DNA from: Asterella californica
Taxonomy: Eukaryota > Streptophyta > Marchantiopsida > Marchantiales > Aytoniaceae
DNA length: 64,000 nt
Direction of reading: 5' to 3'
Assembly (NCBI GenBank): GCA_036924285.1
Contig: JAYKYS010000001.1
Coordinates: 36,393,501-36,457,500, forward strand
Numbering within the stretch: position 1 is the stretch's first letter; every line of letters starts with the position of its first letter. Shown piece by piece: positions 55,170 through 64,000 of this stretch. Both the position numbers and the translations under genes were made by a program. Below the pieces are notes generated by a model. That model was not told where the DNA came from, ran no database searches, and saw nothing but the letters and a program-made list of their open reading frames with translations.

Positions 55170-55384
55170 TGTTGGTGATACTCAAGAAATAGACGCACAC
55201 AGGTAATGTATATTACAGCAGTGAATGGAATGAATGTACACTAAAGAGACGTAGTCTATATACTGATCGAGGTTCCATCTTATCCTGATATTCATCCTCT
55301 CATACATCTGCGAGAGGTGACAAACATGTGGTAGCCCATGTGTTGGCAGTGTGGTAACTCTATCTAGGTAACATGCTCGATGAC
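55170..55384 (-). repeat. Copia 2 5' LTR (215 bp)
   Basis: The plus-strand start TGTTGGTGATACTC matches the other LTR. An extra AGCAGTGAATGGAATGAATG block lies near 55217. The end reads CTCGATGAC followed by T, where A would complete the terminus. The primer site adjoins at 55158-55169. Confidence 0.85.
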
Positions 55385-55497
55385 TTATAATAGCTCTGAC
55401 AAGATTCACTACACATTCCATCGATATAATGCCAGTGTTAATCAGCCTTTTCTGACAGTCTTCAGGTTTCCACTACAACTGTGAACTTCCTTCTACC

Positions 55498-56938
55498 CAG
55501 TAATTTACTTGGTCGGGTCCATGCGCCAAAGTCGTTACTTGATCGGGCCCATGCGCGCAAGTCCTTACTTGAACGGACCCTTGACTGGTAGTAGGAAGTG
55601 TTCGACCTACACGTAAGCATAGTGTGTCAACGTGAACTTCTGACCATGACACGACAGCGTCATGTCAATACAGAGAAGTGACGCAATTGAAGTTGGCTCA
55701 ACAGGATACCGATCATACCATCCTATGATTCAACTCCTCCACTGACTTCGTGAATCTCCTAGATGCTGGGTGTTTACTCTACAGGCATTTATGTACTGGT
55801 AGCATCTTTAGGAAATGTGGAGGCTACACAGGATATCTCGACTTCTGTGAGACTCCTCTATACTGAACTGTTCAATCATGGTGTAGAATACACGACTGAA
55901 TGAACTCGTTGATATCGTTCGGACAGGTATGAGTCAATTCGGTTCCCAATTGCTCCACGAGATAAAAGTCGTGAATGCCTGCATCGTAATTTTTCATCTT
56001 CACGTTCTTGCCCATTTTCTGGACCTTTCGCACATAATGTAGCTGGTGATCCACCAGAACATCCAGATATGTCCCTTGAGTTCGGTCCAAACACGTTGCA
56101 AGCAGGATGTCTCGATTTGCTCCTTCAGGAAGGTAAGCTTTCCAGTGCCAATCTGTGGCATCAACAGAAATGATCGGAACATTTACGAGGTTGACCTCTG
56201 AAGGCACTCTGGCTTCTGATCCCTAATATGGTTGTAAAAGAATCATGCCCGTAATTTTGACCAGGCTGAGATCGATCTCGGTTGCCTTGCACCCCATGAA
56301 ATGAACTAAGTTATCGTCAGTGCTATCACCATAGAGAAAAGTGCGTGAGACATCTGCTTTGTCCTGCAGGTAACGTGCAGCTATTTTAGCGCCTTGAAAG
56401 AGTCGTCGTAAGCGATTGGAAATTTGTGCTCCGGGGCTCGGCGAATTCACCGACACGACGATAACTTTGCAAGATTGAGCGAGCCTTCGGCACATCCTGT
56501 CGTAGAACAGCTTGATCTGGGCTGAAAAGTTCATCAATATTCCATTCCTTTGTCACTACTCCATCGAATGTTAATGCTGATAGACGCACGTCAATCGTTA
56601 TCTACAGCGTCCACTACCGCGCTCGGACAACCAGCAACATGTACACTGATTCTGTTGGAAAACATCGATGAATGAGTACAGCATCATGAGCAGAACAAGG
56701 CGCCATTCTGCTACTTCGCATTTTCAACTCTACCACGTCAGATGACTGTCCATGTTGGACATACACTACCACGATGCAATCCACGTCAACATTCAACATG
56801 TCCATGTCAACTACACTGCCACGATGTCGGTCGAACACTTCTTACTACCAGTCAAGGGCCCGATCAAGTAACGACTTGCGCGCATGGGCTCGATCAAGTA
56901 ACGACTTCGGCGCATGGGCCCGACCAAGTAAATTACTG
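55498..56938. mobile_element. MULE-type DNA transposon with captured carboxylesterase (Pack-MULE-like)
   Basis: The termini are inverted repeats of about 120 bp (55498-55615 and 56821-56938), starting CAGTAATTTACTTGGTCGGG. The identical 10-mer TCCTTCTACC stands at 55488-55497 and 56939-56948. Long terminal inverted repeats with a 9-11 bp target duplication are diagnostic of Mutator-like elements. Each TIR has three spaced repeats of TTACTTG(A/G)(T/A)CGG.CCCATGCGC-type sequence, possibly transposase binding sites. The 1,441-bp element has no transposase. Its only coding content is a plant carboxylesterase fragment, so it is non-autonomous and gene-capturing. It must have moved by a transposase supplied from elsewhere. 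Confidence 0.85.
55872..56600 (-). pseudogene. Captured plant carboxylesterase (CXE/GID1-like alpha/beta-hydrolase) fragment
   Basis: Inside the MULE, minus-strand pieces align with plant CXE esterases: LTFDGVVTKEWNID (N-terminus), FYDRMCRRLAQSCKVIVVSV (after the oxyanion strand), RTFLYGDSTDDNLVHFMG at the nucleophile, ITGMILLQPY, VDATDWHWKAYLPEGANRD, then YLDVLVDHQLHYVRKVQKMG with the acid and YDAGIHDFYLVEQ with the catalytic His. The normal family has HGGGF and GDSAGGN. Here HGGGF is deleted and the latter reads GDSTDDN, so the serine is kept in a damaged oxyanion environment. A TAG at about 56224 interrupts one otherwise open frame (56537-55872). Another internal deletion precedes the Asp block. 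It is a non-functional gene fragment. Confidence 0.65.
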
Positions 56939-57062
56939 TCCTTCTACCTGTTCGCCGAAATCTAGACCGTCAAACCTTCCACTGAGCATAGAATGAGTTC
57001 TAGTTAGTGCACATGCATGTGAAGCTCACGAGGAGAAATGAAGCTAGCGTGAAGTATATTAC

Positions 57063-57354
57063 CTGAAGCAATCGAGATATTCCCGAAATGCTTCAACTGC
57101 CTTTCTTCCTCTGATATTAGTAGCTCTGATTACAGACTCGACCTCCGAGTTCGAGGATGCTGCTGTGCGCGGCTGAACATTTACTCCTGAATCAAGCCCT
57201 GGAGCTGAAGCATTCCACGTGGTAGTTGGAACCAGGGGGTGAGCCGAATCGGAATTCTGTGCACGTAAACTCGTAATATCACTATCAACAACAACCGGGT
57301 ATTCGTCATAATGGAGTTCACTAACCTTTTCTGGATAATGCGGGAATCTAAATT
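57063..57354 (-). CDS. Open exon of a host gene, possibly the PC-esterase stem region
   Basis: A minus-strand segment is open for 97 codons without an ATG, bounded by a good acceptor (ttttctag) and donor (CAG|GTAATA). It reads FRFPHYPEKVSELHYDEYPV and then VVDSDITSLRAQNSDS, a Ser/Thr/Pro-rich stretch, and ends GRKAVEAFREYLDCF. No known domain is recognised. It lies upstream, on the same strand, of the MULE, copia 2 and the PC-esterase exons. It could be an upstream exon of that gene with the transposons sitting in introns. Alternatively it belongs to another gene. Confidence 0.4.
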
Positions 57355-59290
57355 CTAGAAAATAATAAAATTTAGGATTATTTTTAATTTTTGAATTTTA
57401 AAAAATTATAATCTTTTTATTTATAAAATAACTTAAAAAAATATAGGAATTGAAAGTGAAGTTAGACAACTATTATATTAAAATTTAAGTAGTTTTGAAC
57501 AAAACAGCTACTTTGTCAATTTGATTATGTTAATCTAAATTTAGAAAAATGATTATTCGATATTAGTTATGAGTTGTTCTAACTAGAAGATTAGCTTCTT
57601 GTGAAAATTATTTTTAAATATAGCTTTTGTAACTTCTAACATTTCATTTAAATTTTGGAAGCTTAGAAGATAATAAAGATGAACCAATAATGAAACCACA
57701 GAAGAACATGACGTTGAAGACTAAACACGAATTATTCTCGTGATGTTTTTCATCAAGTCTAGTATTTATCAAAAGCAAACTCAAATCTTTTTGGATTGTC
57801 ATCCATGCAATCCATGCTCTAAAATCCATGGATGCTCTAATTCAATTATTTTGTATTACAATCTATATTTATCTTCTCTCATCTTCAACATAGTGAAAGG
57901 AGTTCAATAAAGCGCACATGAAATATGTAGTGAATGATATCTATATTTATTAATAATAACCTTGACAAAAATGTGGGTATTACAAGACTAATCACTCTTT
58001 CTTAAAAGATCTACGAGTGAATCGAAATAAATATACAAAGATGGCAATCCATGCAATGATGGATTGCCACGCTTTAGTAGACAATAAAATCATCCGCAAC
58101 TAAGAACAAAACTTAAATATTCTCAATTCTCATCAAAATTTGATTGGATAATCATACATGCAGAAGAATGTATTTCTTATCTCTATTAATCTACACTATC
58201 TTCGCTATTATCGTCTATAGCTCTGTCGTCCTCGTCGACGTCCACCACAACATCATTTTGTTCACCAACTACTGTTTCCATTGTTTGGTCTTGAGATAAT
58301 TTAAAGAGCTATTGCTTGATTTGTGATATGGTTGCCTTGCATAATCTATCACTTGTTGTTCAGACGAAATTGTACCTCAGATAAATTCAATTCTTGCTTG
58401 AATAATACTGCTCGATGTCCACCGATGTTAAGATCCGTAAAGACAATCGTGAACCACTGAAATTGAACATGTGCCAGTTCTGATTCTTCATTTTTCGTGA
58501 TGATCTTCAATACTTGACAAATCCAAAATGTGAACTCGCCTGGAGCGAACACTGCAAGAAAAGATCCATCAACTATTTAAGATAAGTCTCCAAGTCTTGA
58601 TTGGTTGTCTCTTTCGTTTGCACTTGGTCTTGTTCGTCTGGTGCTTGTGTATATCAATACGTGGTCTCTAAAGACACAATTTTGCAATTTCTCGTTGCTC
58701 ATAATCATTGTCGGTGCACGAATATTTTGCTTGTCGCCACGTTCTGGAAGCACAAGCCAATACCATATGAGAACAAGAGGTCATCTACTATTCATAGATA
58801 TAATACGAGCTATATCTTCTTGCTCGTAAAACCAATGATTCCACCAATCCTTTTCCTCTTTCAAAAAATAAGCATAACAAATTGACATGATATCTTTATT
58901 GATCGCTTGGATGCGACGTATGAGATCACTCTCTGCCATTGGTAATGTATAATGTGTGGTGTCCACAAATTACAGGATGCACGAATTTTTGAAATTTTTA
59001 AGAATAATAACTTGTTTGTATAACTGAAGAAGCGTTGTTACTTAAGGTTACGTCTTCCTTAACAGGAAGATGATCTTATGAGCTGTTTGTAATAAGAAGT
59101 TGACTTCTTCGGAAGACGACCGGCTTCGGAAGAGCGTCTTCTCAGTTGCATCTTCGGAAGACGGGAAGATGGCGGAAGATGAGAAGACGGCAGAAGACAC
59201 CTGTCTTCCAAAAGACAGCGACTGCGAAGGCCAACCACAAGTTTTCGGGTAAGACAGTAGGTGTACCTACTGGGGCGCACCGAATAGGTA
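57355..59290. other. AT-rich spacer, no firm gene
   Basis: 57360-58000 is very AT-rich. A minus frame at 58552-58349 reads FTFWICQVLKIITKNEESEL and VQFQWFTIVFTDLNIGGHRA, vaguely like the C-terminal 'WIxxV...W' segment of transposon-derived proteins. Its neighbour at 58966-58781 is similar in composition. I cannot assign either. GGAAGAC-rich sequence starts near 59050. Confidence 0.35.
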
Positions 59291-59298
59291 GGTAGGTC

Positions 59299-61914
59299 TG
59301 TAACGACCTATGTTACACATAGGAAGTTTGTCTATTAGTAAAGTGATTAGTTATAACTAAGTGTTGAGAATGTTTATTGGCTGCCAAAGTACTTTAAGGA
59401 TGTATCAAGTTAGTCATGACTAGCTAAAAGTTAGTTATGGTTAAACTTAGCTGTACTTTTGGCAGAATTCAGATATTTGCTAAAGAGTGAGCACTACTAT
59501 CTTGTCATCTTATCTAAAAGGTAGAAAGGGGGTGGAAAGTATCCCTTATCTCCTTTTTGACTTGATATTAGTGGTTGGATTAAAGTTGTGGACTTTGTGG
59601 GCATTAAAAACAAGAAGAGATTCCACATGTTTCCTTTTTAGTGGGTCCTAGTGTAAAGGGGGGGTGGAAATTCGAGATTCCCTGAAAATATTCCAAAATC
59701 CTTCTAGAAGTTGTTGACTTTGAAGGAATAAGCCCATGTGAAAAGGTAAAAAGCCCATGTGATCAATGCTTTTACCTTAAGTAATATCTTAGTAAAACCC
59801 GGTAAAAGTAGTTACAGCTGAGTTACCGGAGGGTACCAAAGTAAAAACCTAGAATGTATAAATAGAGGAGTAGAGAAGAGCTCCTCATCCTTGTTTTCAC
59901 ATTGTCGTAATGACAACTTGAGTAATATAGAGAGTGTGGGATATTTTAGCATGTGAGAACTTGAAAGACGTCGTTAGAATGGAGGATTTTAGTTGATGTG
60001 TTTAAGGAGATTTTTAGTTGATAATTTTGTGGGTGTATGAATGAGTGAACTTAGCATTTTCCCTTCAAGTTCATGATGTGCTTCCATCAAAGCCATCAGA
60101 GGTGACCCCTGAGTGAGAGACAGGCCCGACATGTTGCAGATTTGTGGATGACGATCGTGGAGGTTGAGAGATCGGGGGAGGGGGTAGTTGATCGATAGGA
60201 CCGCGGAGGGTTTACAGGTCGAGGAAGACACCTAAGGTCGAAAATCCCTAATCTGCGGGGAAGATGCGTAAGGAAGCACATTAGGCACATTTCAACTTCC
60301 CGCAGCACAACGCTTGAGAAGATTGATTGGAGATAGTGAGCTTCGCGAGTTAGCTTTGAGAGAGGAATCGAGTGAGGACATCGAGGTAGGAGAGAATCAG
60401 TTGGCAGCTAGGCGAAGGGCGAGACCGAATTGCTGGAGCACAAACGGCAGAGAGCGAAGGCGTTTTCTGTGAGCTCCCGAGAAGCTGACATTGGAGAGTA
60501 GCAAGTAGAGTCGAAGGTGGAATCGAGGCGTGGCCAAGAGATTGACAGCAGGTGCAGTCGTGAGGAGTCGCATTGGAGCTAGGACTAGAGCCAAGAAGCG
60601 CGCGGAGGTCGAAGGCAACTCGAGGAGCAGAAGAAGACTATAGAGGTTCTTTCCCCTGATTCTTTCTCCTTCCCACTTCTTCTCGCCTTTTCCTGGTATT
60701 CCCCGCGCTTCCTTGGTAAGGTGCAGGCAGCCTGATCGATTATCCTATCCCCCCATTCTTTCTATTGAGACATTGGGCGCGGAAGCGCTGCCCAATTTCT
60801 ATCAGACATCTCCTTACTTCTTCCCGAGCTCAATTCGAGCTTCCCTACTCCTAGCCCTCAAATTGGAGATCCCAGCTATCAATTTCCCTACCCTACTACC
60901 TCTCTACCCCCGAAACTTGGAACAAAAGACGATTCGGAAGATGGGAACATCTTCGGAAGACGCTTGTTAAACTTGACTGTCTTCGGAAGACCGTCTTCAG
61001 AAGACTTTCTTCGGAAGTCGACTGAACACAATTCGTATCAAGAGTGGATTTGCTTTGCTTTTGTGTTTAGAGAGACTTTGTACGAATCCTGAGTGGTGTG
61101 GTGAGTTGTTTTGTTATTTCGAGAAGTTGGAAGTCGGGAACTAGGCCTGTGCCTCCCGGTCTTCCAAGCTTCTCAACTCCCCATCTTCCTAGAGAGACTA
61201 GAAGACTGGAAGGCTGGCAAAATGAGCGAGAAGACGTGAGGGTCCATTCGGGTCTCTTCTGTCCGATCCATAGCAGCCGTTCCTTCTTCTTCCCGAACTT
61301 AGAAGAGAGTCGTGAGAATACTTGCTGGCAGAATCTGGAGAGAATGGTCGAGGGTCATGTCTTCCCACCGAGCAGCAAGCTTCTCCTGAGTGCGTATGAG
61401 AGGTGAGAAGTCAGAAGAACAGAGTGCAATTGTCTTGAGTCTGTTGTGAGGATAGATTGCGTGTAGGAAGACGAAGACAGGTGAGACCAGTGAAGGGAAG
61501 TCTGACTTCGGGAAGTCTTCCGAGAAAGACATTGAATCGGAAGCTGTCTCGAGTGTCTTCCCAGAGGCCACTATCACCGCAGGAGCCCGCAACCATCTTC
61601 TCAACTTGTCATGCACTTATGTTTTGCGAATCTTGTATCTTCTGATGGGAAGTAGGATGTAATGCAAGGTGGGTTGTCTTCTTGGTAATCCATGCGAGGC
61701 CTTGCTTAGATAGGATTGTTTAGATATAGCTCGGAAGACGAGAGCTATCTAGGAAGTACTGTTAGAATTCCGGAAGACGGAGTAGCTGTCTTCTGGAAGA
61801 CTAGTTTCGTCTTCTGAGAAGTAGAAGCTAGACTGTGGGCACTCGGGAAGAACTGAGCCTTCAGCTCATAGTAGGTGCTTGTGGTTTAGTGCAACAGATC
61901 TTCCTGGTATGTCA
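59299..61914 (+). mobile_element. Putative 5' LTR and leader of an LTR retrotransposon
   Basis: TGTAACGACCTATGTTACAC at 59299 has the look of an LTR start (TG, with a TGTAAC/GTTACA inverted repeat). A TATA box TATAAATA (59857-59864) follows, then about 2 kb of sequence without long ORFs, and Gag at 61915. The LTR end and primer site were not located, and the partner LTR is outside the window, so the limits are provisional. Confidence 0.5.
59857..59864 (+). promoter_or_regulatory. TATA box of the LTR promoter
   Basis: TATAAATA lies in a GC-balanced setting and is followed about 30 bp later by GAGCTCCTCATCC, a plausible transcription start. It is positioned as expected for an LTR U3/R junction. 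Confidence 0.5.
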
Positions 61915-64000
61915 ATGCATCCGCGAGGCTTGGTGTTACCAGCGGCAGAATTGGCCGAGGTCACTCCTTTCCTCAAGGAGTTGGGTCTCGACTTCTTCCT
62001 GTGGGATTAGAACCTCGCAGATCAAGGGCTTCTGGAGGAGGTATGGGCAGCGTTGCCACCTCGTAACCGTGTACCTGCGAAGGCAGGAATAGTTCGAGGA
62101 AGACCGTCTTCCTGGACTGAAGACTGGTGGCGTAAGGCGTTTCACAGGCCTTAGTCCGAGAACTGAGGATATTGGTACGAGAAGAAGATCCTGCCTAGGA
62201 TCGTGAGTTTGTGGCATGTGCCTGGGAGCACCACTTGTCTTTTCGTAGAAGACAGGCAGGGGAGGAACGGTTGGAAGATAGAATCTTACCGGGAGCCGAA
62301 GAAGCGCCTCCTGGCGAAGTTGTTTCTGCATCTCTTTCCCAAGGGGAAAGCGCAAAAGACAAGGTACTTAGGAGATCAGGACGTGGAGTTCCTGGAATCA
62401 ATGTGGGATGACGGAGTGCTCATCTACTGGGGCGCGTACATCTACAACTATGTACAGACGGAGCTAGCATACTTGGGTACCCTGACGGGAGGACACTTGA
62501 CGTCCTTCCTTTGCTACTTGTATGTAGCCATGGGGGATCTTAGGGAAGATCAGCTGGCAGAGTATGGACCAACGGAGCGACAGGAGGTGAAGGAGGAGAC
62601 CTCGGAAGACGATGACCGAGCGGCACTCGCAACGCCCCCTCCCACTCTGATGCCACAGCTGAGGCCCAGCTCTCACCAGAAGACGCTTCTGGTAAGGGAA
62701 GACGAGTCTAGTGGGTCGGAAGACGCCACGCCACTGAGGAAGATGGGTCCCAGAAGTGTACCGAGGACACCCATCTCCCTCATTCATTCAGGATCGGAGT
62801 CCGACTCGGAAGAAGACCTGCTGAGTATCCGATCGGAGCAGAAGACTACTTCTGCAACGCCTGGGAGTCTTCCGAAGACTCCAGAAGACGAAGGATGGAT
62901 GGGCGCTCCTGCTGCGATGCGAGGAAGCGCAAAGAAGAGAGCCGCTCTTGTCATGAGGAGTCTTCCACCCCGGAAGATGAGAAGAGTACCTTCTTCTCGT
63001 GCGCAGAAGATGAAGGCCGTAGTGGTGGAAGAGGCTTCCTTGCCTCTGGAAGACGAAGTCGACACCGCGGAGCAAGTGGTGGAGATGAACTTGTCTTCCG
63101 CAGGAAGACGACTGGAAGGGTTCAGTGCCTACTTCCAGAAGGAGATCTAGCCAGCTATGGAGTTGCTGGAGAAGAGAGCGAGGGCACAGGAGAAGCCCTT
63201 ACAACCTGGATTCGGCCTGCGCACCTTGCTGCGACAGGGGGAAGACCAGAAGAAGACGGAGTCGCTGGAAGCTAGTCTCCGCACCACGGAGAAGCTTGCA
63301 GCCAGGTACAAGACGGAAGCAGCCGCTTCTGCCAAGGAGCTGGTACAGCTTCGGAAGAGCAACCAGGAGTTGCAGGCACGGGTACAACAGCGCAATCAGG
63401 GAGTCATCCGAGTGCGGGAGAAGATCACCGCCCTCGCAGAAGAGCAGACCATATGGAAGACGCAGCGAGAAGCCGCGGAAGCGCGAGCTGCAGTTGAGAA
63501 GATGCAGCGGGAAGCAGCAGAGGCCCGTGCACAGAAGATGTTGGCACAGTCGGTGGAAGCGCTTCGGAAGAAGTTCAACTACACCGCGGGTAGGAAGTTA
63601 CTTACCTTAGCTAGAGGATGGGACAGCGAGTCCAAAGCGATGTTGGTGGAATGCCGGGAGAGCATGTTCAGGTACTTGGATCGACAGATAGAAGGAGTGA
63701 AAACTCTTTATGGTCTTCCCTCGCTTCCGACACCTGCAACCGCATCTTCCCACGCTCCAGCACCATCGACTAGATCCGGAATGGAGAAGGAGGAGTTCGA
63801 CCTCGCTGTGCACTTGGTGGTGACAGCGTTGGAAGCCGAGAAGACTCCAGAAGACGCCCCGGAAGACAAGATGTCTTCTGGAAGACATGAAGACGAGCCG
63901 TCTTCCCAGGTATTCCGCGTGGAGGAAGCGACTTCTCCGGATCCCCATGAGGTCCCCATGGTCCCTAGTCCCGCACCCGTGCCTCAGAAGACGGAAGAAG
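61915..64000 (+). pseudogene. Gag-like polyprotein of the LTR element, open to window end
   Basis: From the ATG at 61915 one reading frame (also that of the stretches starting 62203 and 63157) runs to the window end. It is interrupted by TAG at 62008-62010, 62152-62154 and 63148-63150, and TGA at 62164-62166. It reads RGLVLPAAELAEVTPFLKEL, EDWWRKAFHRP, IVSLWHVPGSTTCLFVEDRQ, FLESMWDDGVLIYWGAYIYN, then an acidic Ser-rich region. After the third TAG a long coiled coil follows (EKITALAEEQTIWKTQREAA, EKMQREAAEARAQKM), then KKFNYTAGRKLLTLARGWDS. I know no catalytic domain in it. Gag-like is inferred from its place after an LTR and its coiled coil. Pol would lie beyond the window. Confidence 0.55.

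Larger units (their letters stand above)
50767..55384 (-). mobile_element. Ty1/copia element 2 with both LTRs
   Basis: LTRs lie at 50767-50959 (3' LTR of the minus-strand element) and 55170-55384 (5' LTR). Both run TG(T)CATCG...ACCAACA on the minus strand; the right one carries a ~25-bp insertion and a mutated first base. A primer-binding site matching initiator tRNA-Met (TGGTATCAGAGC on the minus strand, 55158-55169) adjoins the 5' LTR. A purine tract, AAAGTGGGAG (50960-50969), adjoins the 3' LTR. All coding domains are present in copia order but split by a few frameshifts and stops. No matching target duplication is visible (AGATT against TATAA), so one flank may be rearranged. It interrupts the region between PC-esterase-like sequence and the MULE. 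Confidence 0.9.
59050..64000. repeat. Region saturated with the heptamer GGAAGAC and its complement
   Basis: GGAAGAC, often as CTTCGGAAGAC, and its complement GTCTTCC recur dozens of times through LTR, leader and coding sequence, in all reading frames and both orientations (for example 59105-59220, 60935-61010, 61490-61570, 61725-61830, 62600-63110, 63840-63905). The rest of the window has very few. Codon use cannot explain it, because the word falls in different frames and in non-coding parts. Confidence 0.8.

Noticed and set aside
55182..55421. Minus frame MECVVNLVRAI... as the start of the PC-esterase gene
   Set aside because: Most of it is copia 2 LTR. The join to the 50766 exon needs a target duplication that is not there.
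1..64000. Sex-chromosome or centromere origin
   Set aside because: Repeat density and AT-rich spacers fit, but nothing in the sequence is diagnostic of either.

Overview
The window is nuclear DNA of a land plant. Intron-split genes, very AT-rich spacers, Ty1/copia elements with the plant-type initiator-tRNA-Met primer site, and plant-type PC-esterase and carboxylesterase (CXE) sequences all point that way. The mix of a gypsy element carrying its own DNA methyltransferase, a restriction-like-endonuclease non-LTR element, a Replitron-like HUH gene and phage-type lysozyme-like genes suggests a bryophyte, and my best guess is a Marchantia-like liverwort. That placement is inference. No bacterial, organellar, rRNA or CRISPR sequence is evident.

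Layout. 1-8600 (minus): a decayed Ty3/gypsy element ordered gag, protease, C5-cytosine methyltransferase, RT, RNase H, integrase, PHD finger. Its integrase is split by a 2.37-kb insertion with a 6-bp target duplication. 8605-10730 (plus): remnant of a DDE transposase. 11703-14830 (plus): a non-LTR retrotransposon with C2H2 finger, RT and restriction-like endonuclease, followed by tandem hairpins. 15000-17600 and 21600-24900: AT-rich spacers with no gene. 25430-29870: tandem repeats and two Replitron-like HUH remnants, one ending in a 69-bp palindrome. 18190-44230: five dispersed copies of a three-exon secreted lysozyme-like gene. Three are structurally intact and two are pseudogenes. Four share a promoter block and all five keep a 3' hairpin region. 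44250-49480: a copia element, a second copia leader joined through one shared LTR, and an inverted solo LTR. 48650-57354 (minus): fragments of a probable host PC-esterase gene broken by transposons. Between them lie a 4.6-kb copia element with both LTRs and a 1,441-bp MULE-type element (10-bp target duplication) carrying a carboxylesterase fragment. 59300-64000 (plus): 5' part of another LTR element, with LTR promoter and Gag, packed with the heptamer GGAAGAC.

The probable functional genes are the three lysozyme-like copies (32264-33269 minus, 36496-37430 plus, 40311-41421 minus). The rest is mostly transposon sediment at several stages of decay. Most in-frame stops are TAG. In the one place where paralogues show the ancestral sequence, the change fits deamination of plant CHG methylation sites. 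The strongest leads are the gypsy element with both a methyltransferase writer and a PHD reader, the conserved 3' hairpin of the lysozyme-like family, the captured carboxylesterase, and the palindromic Replitron end.
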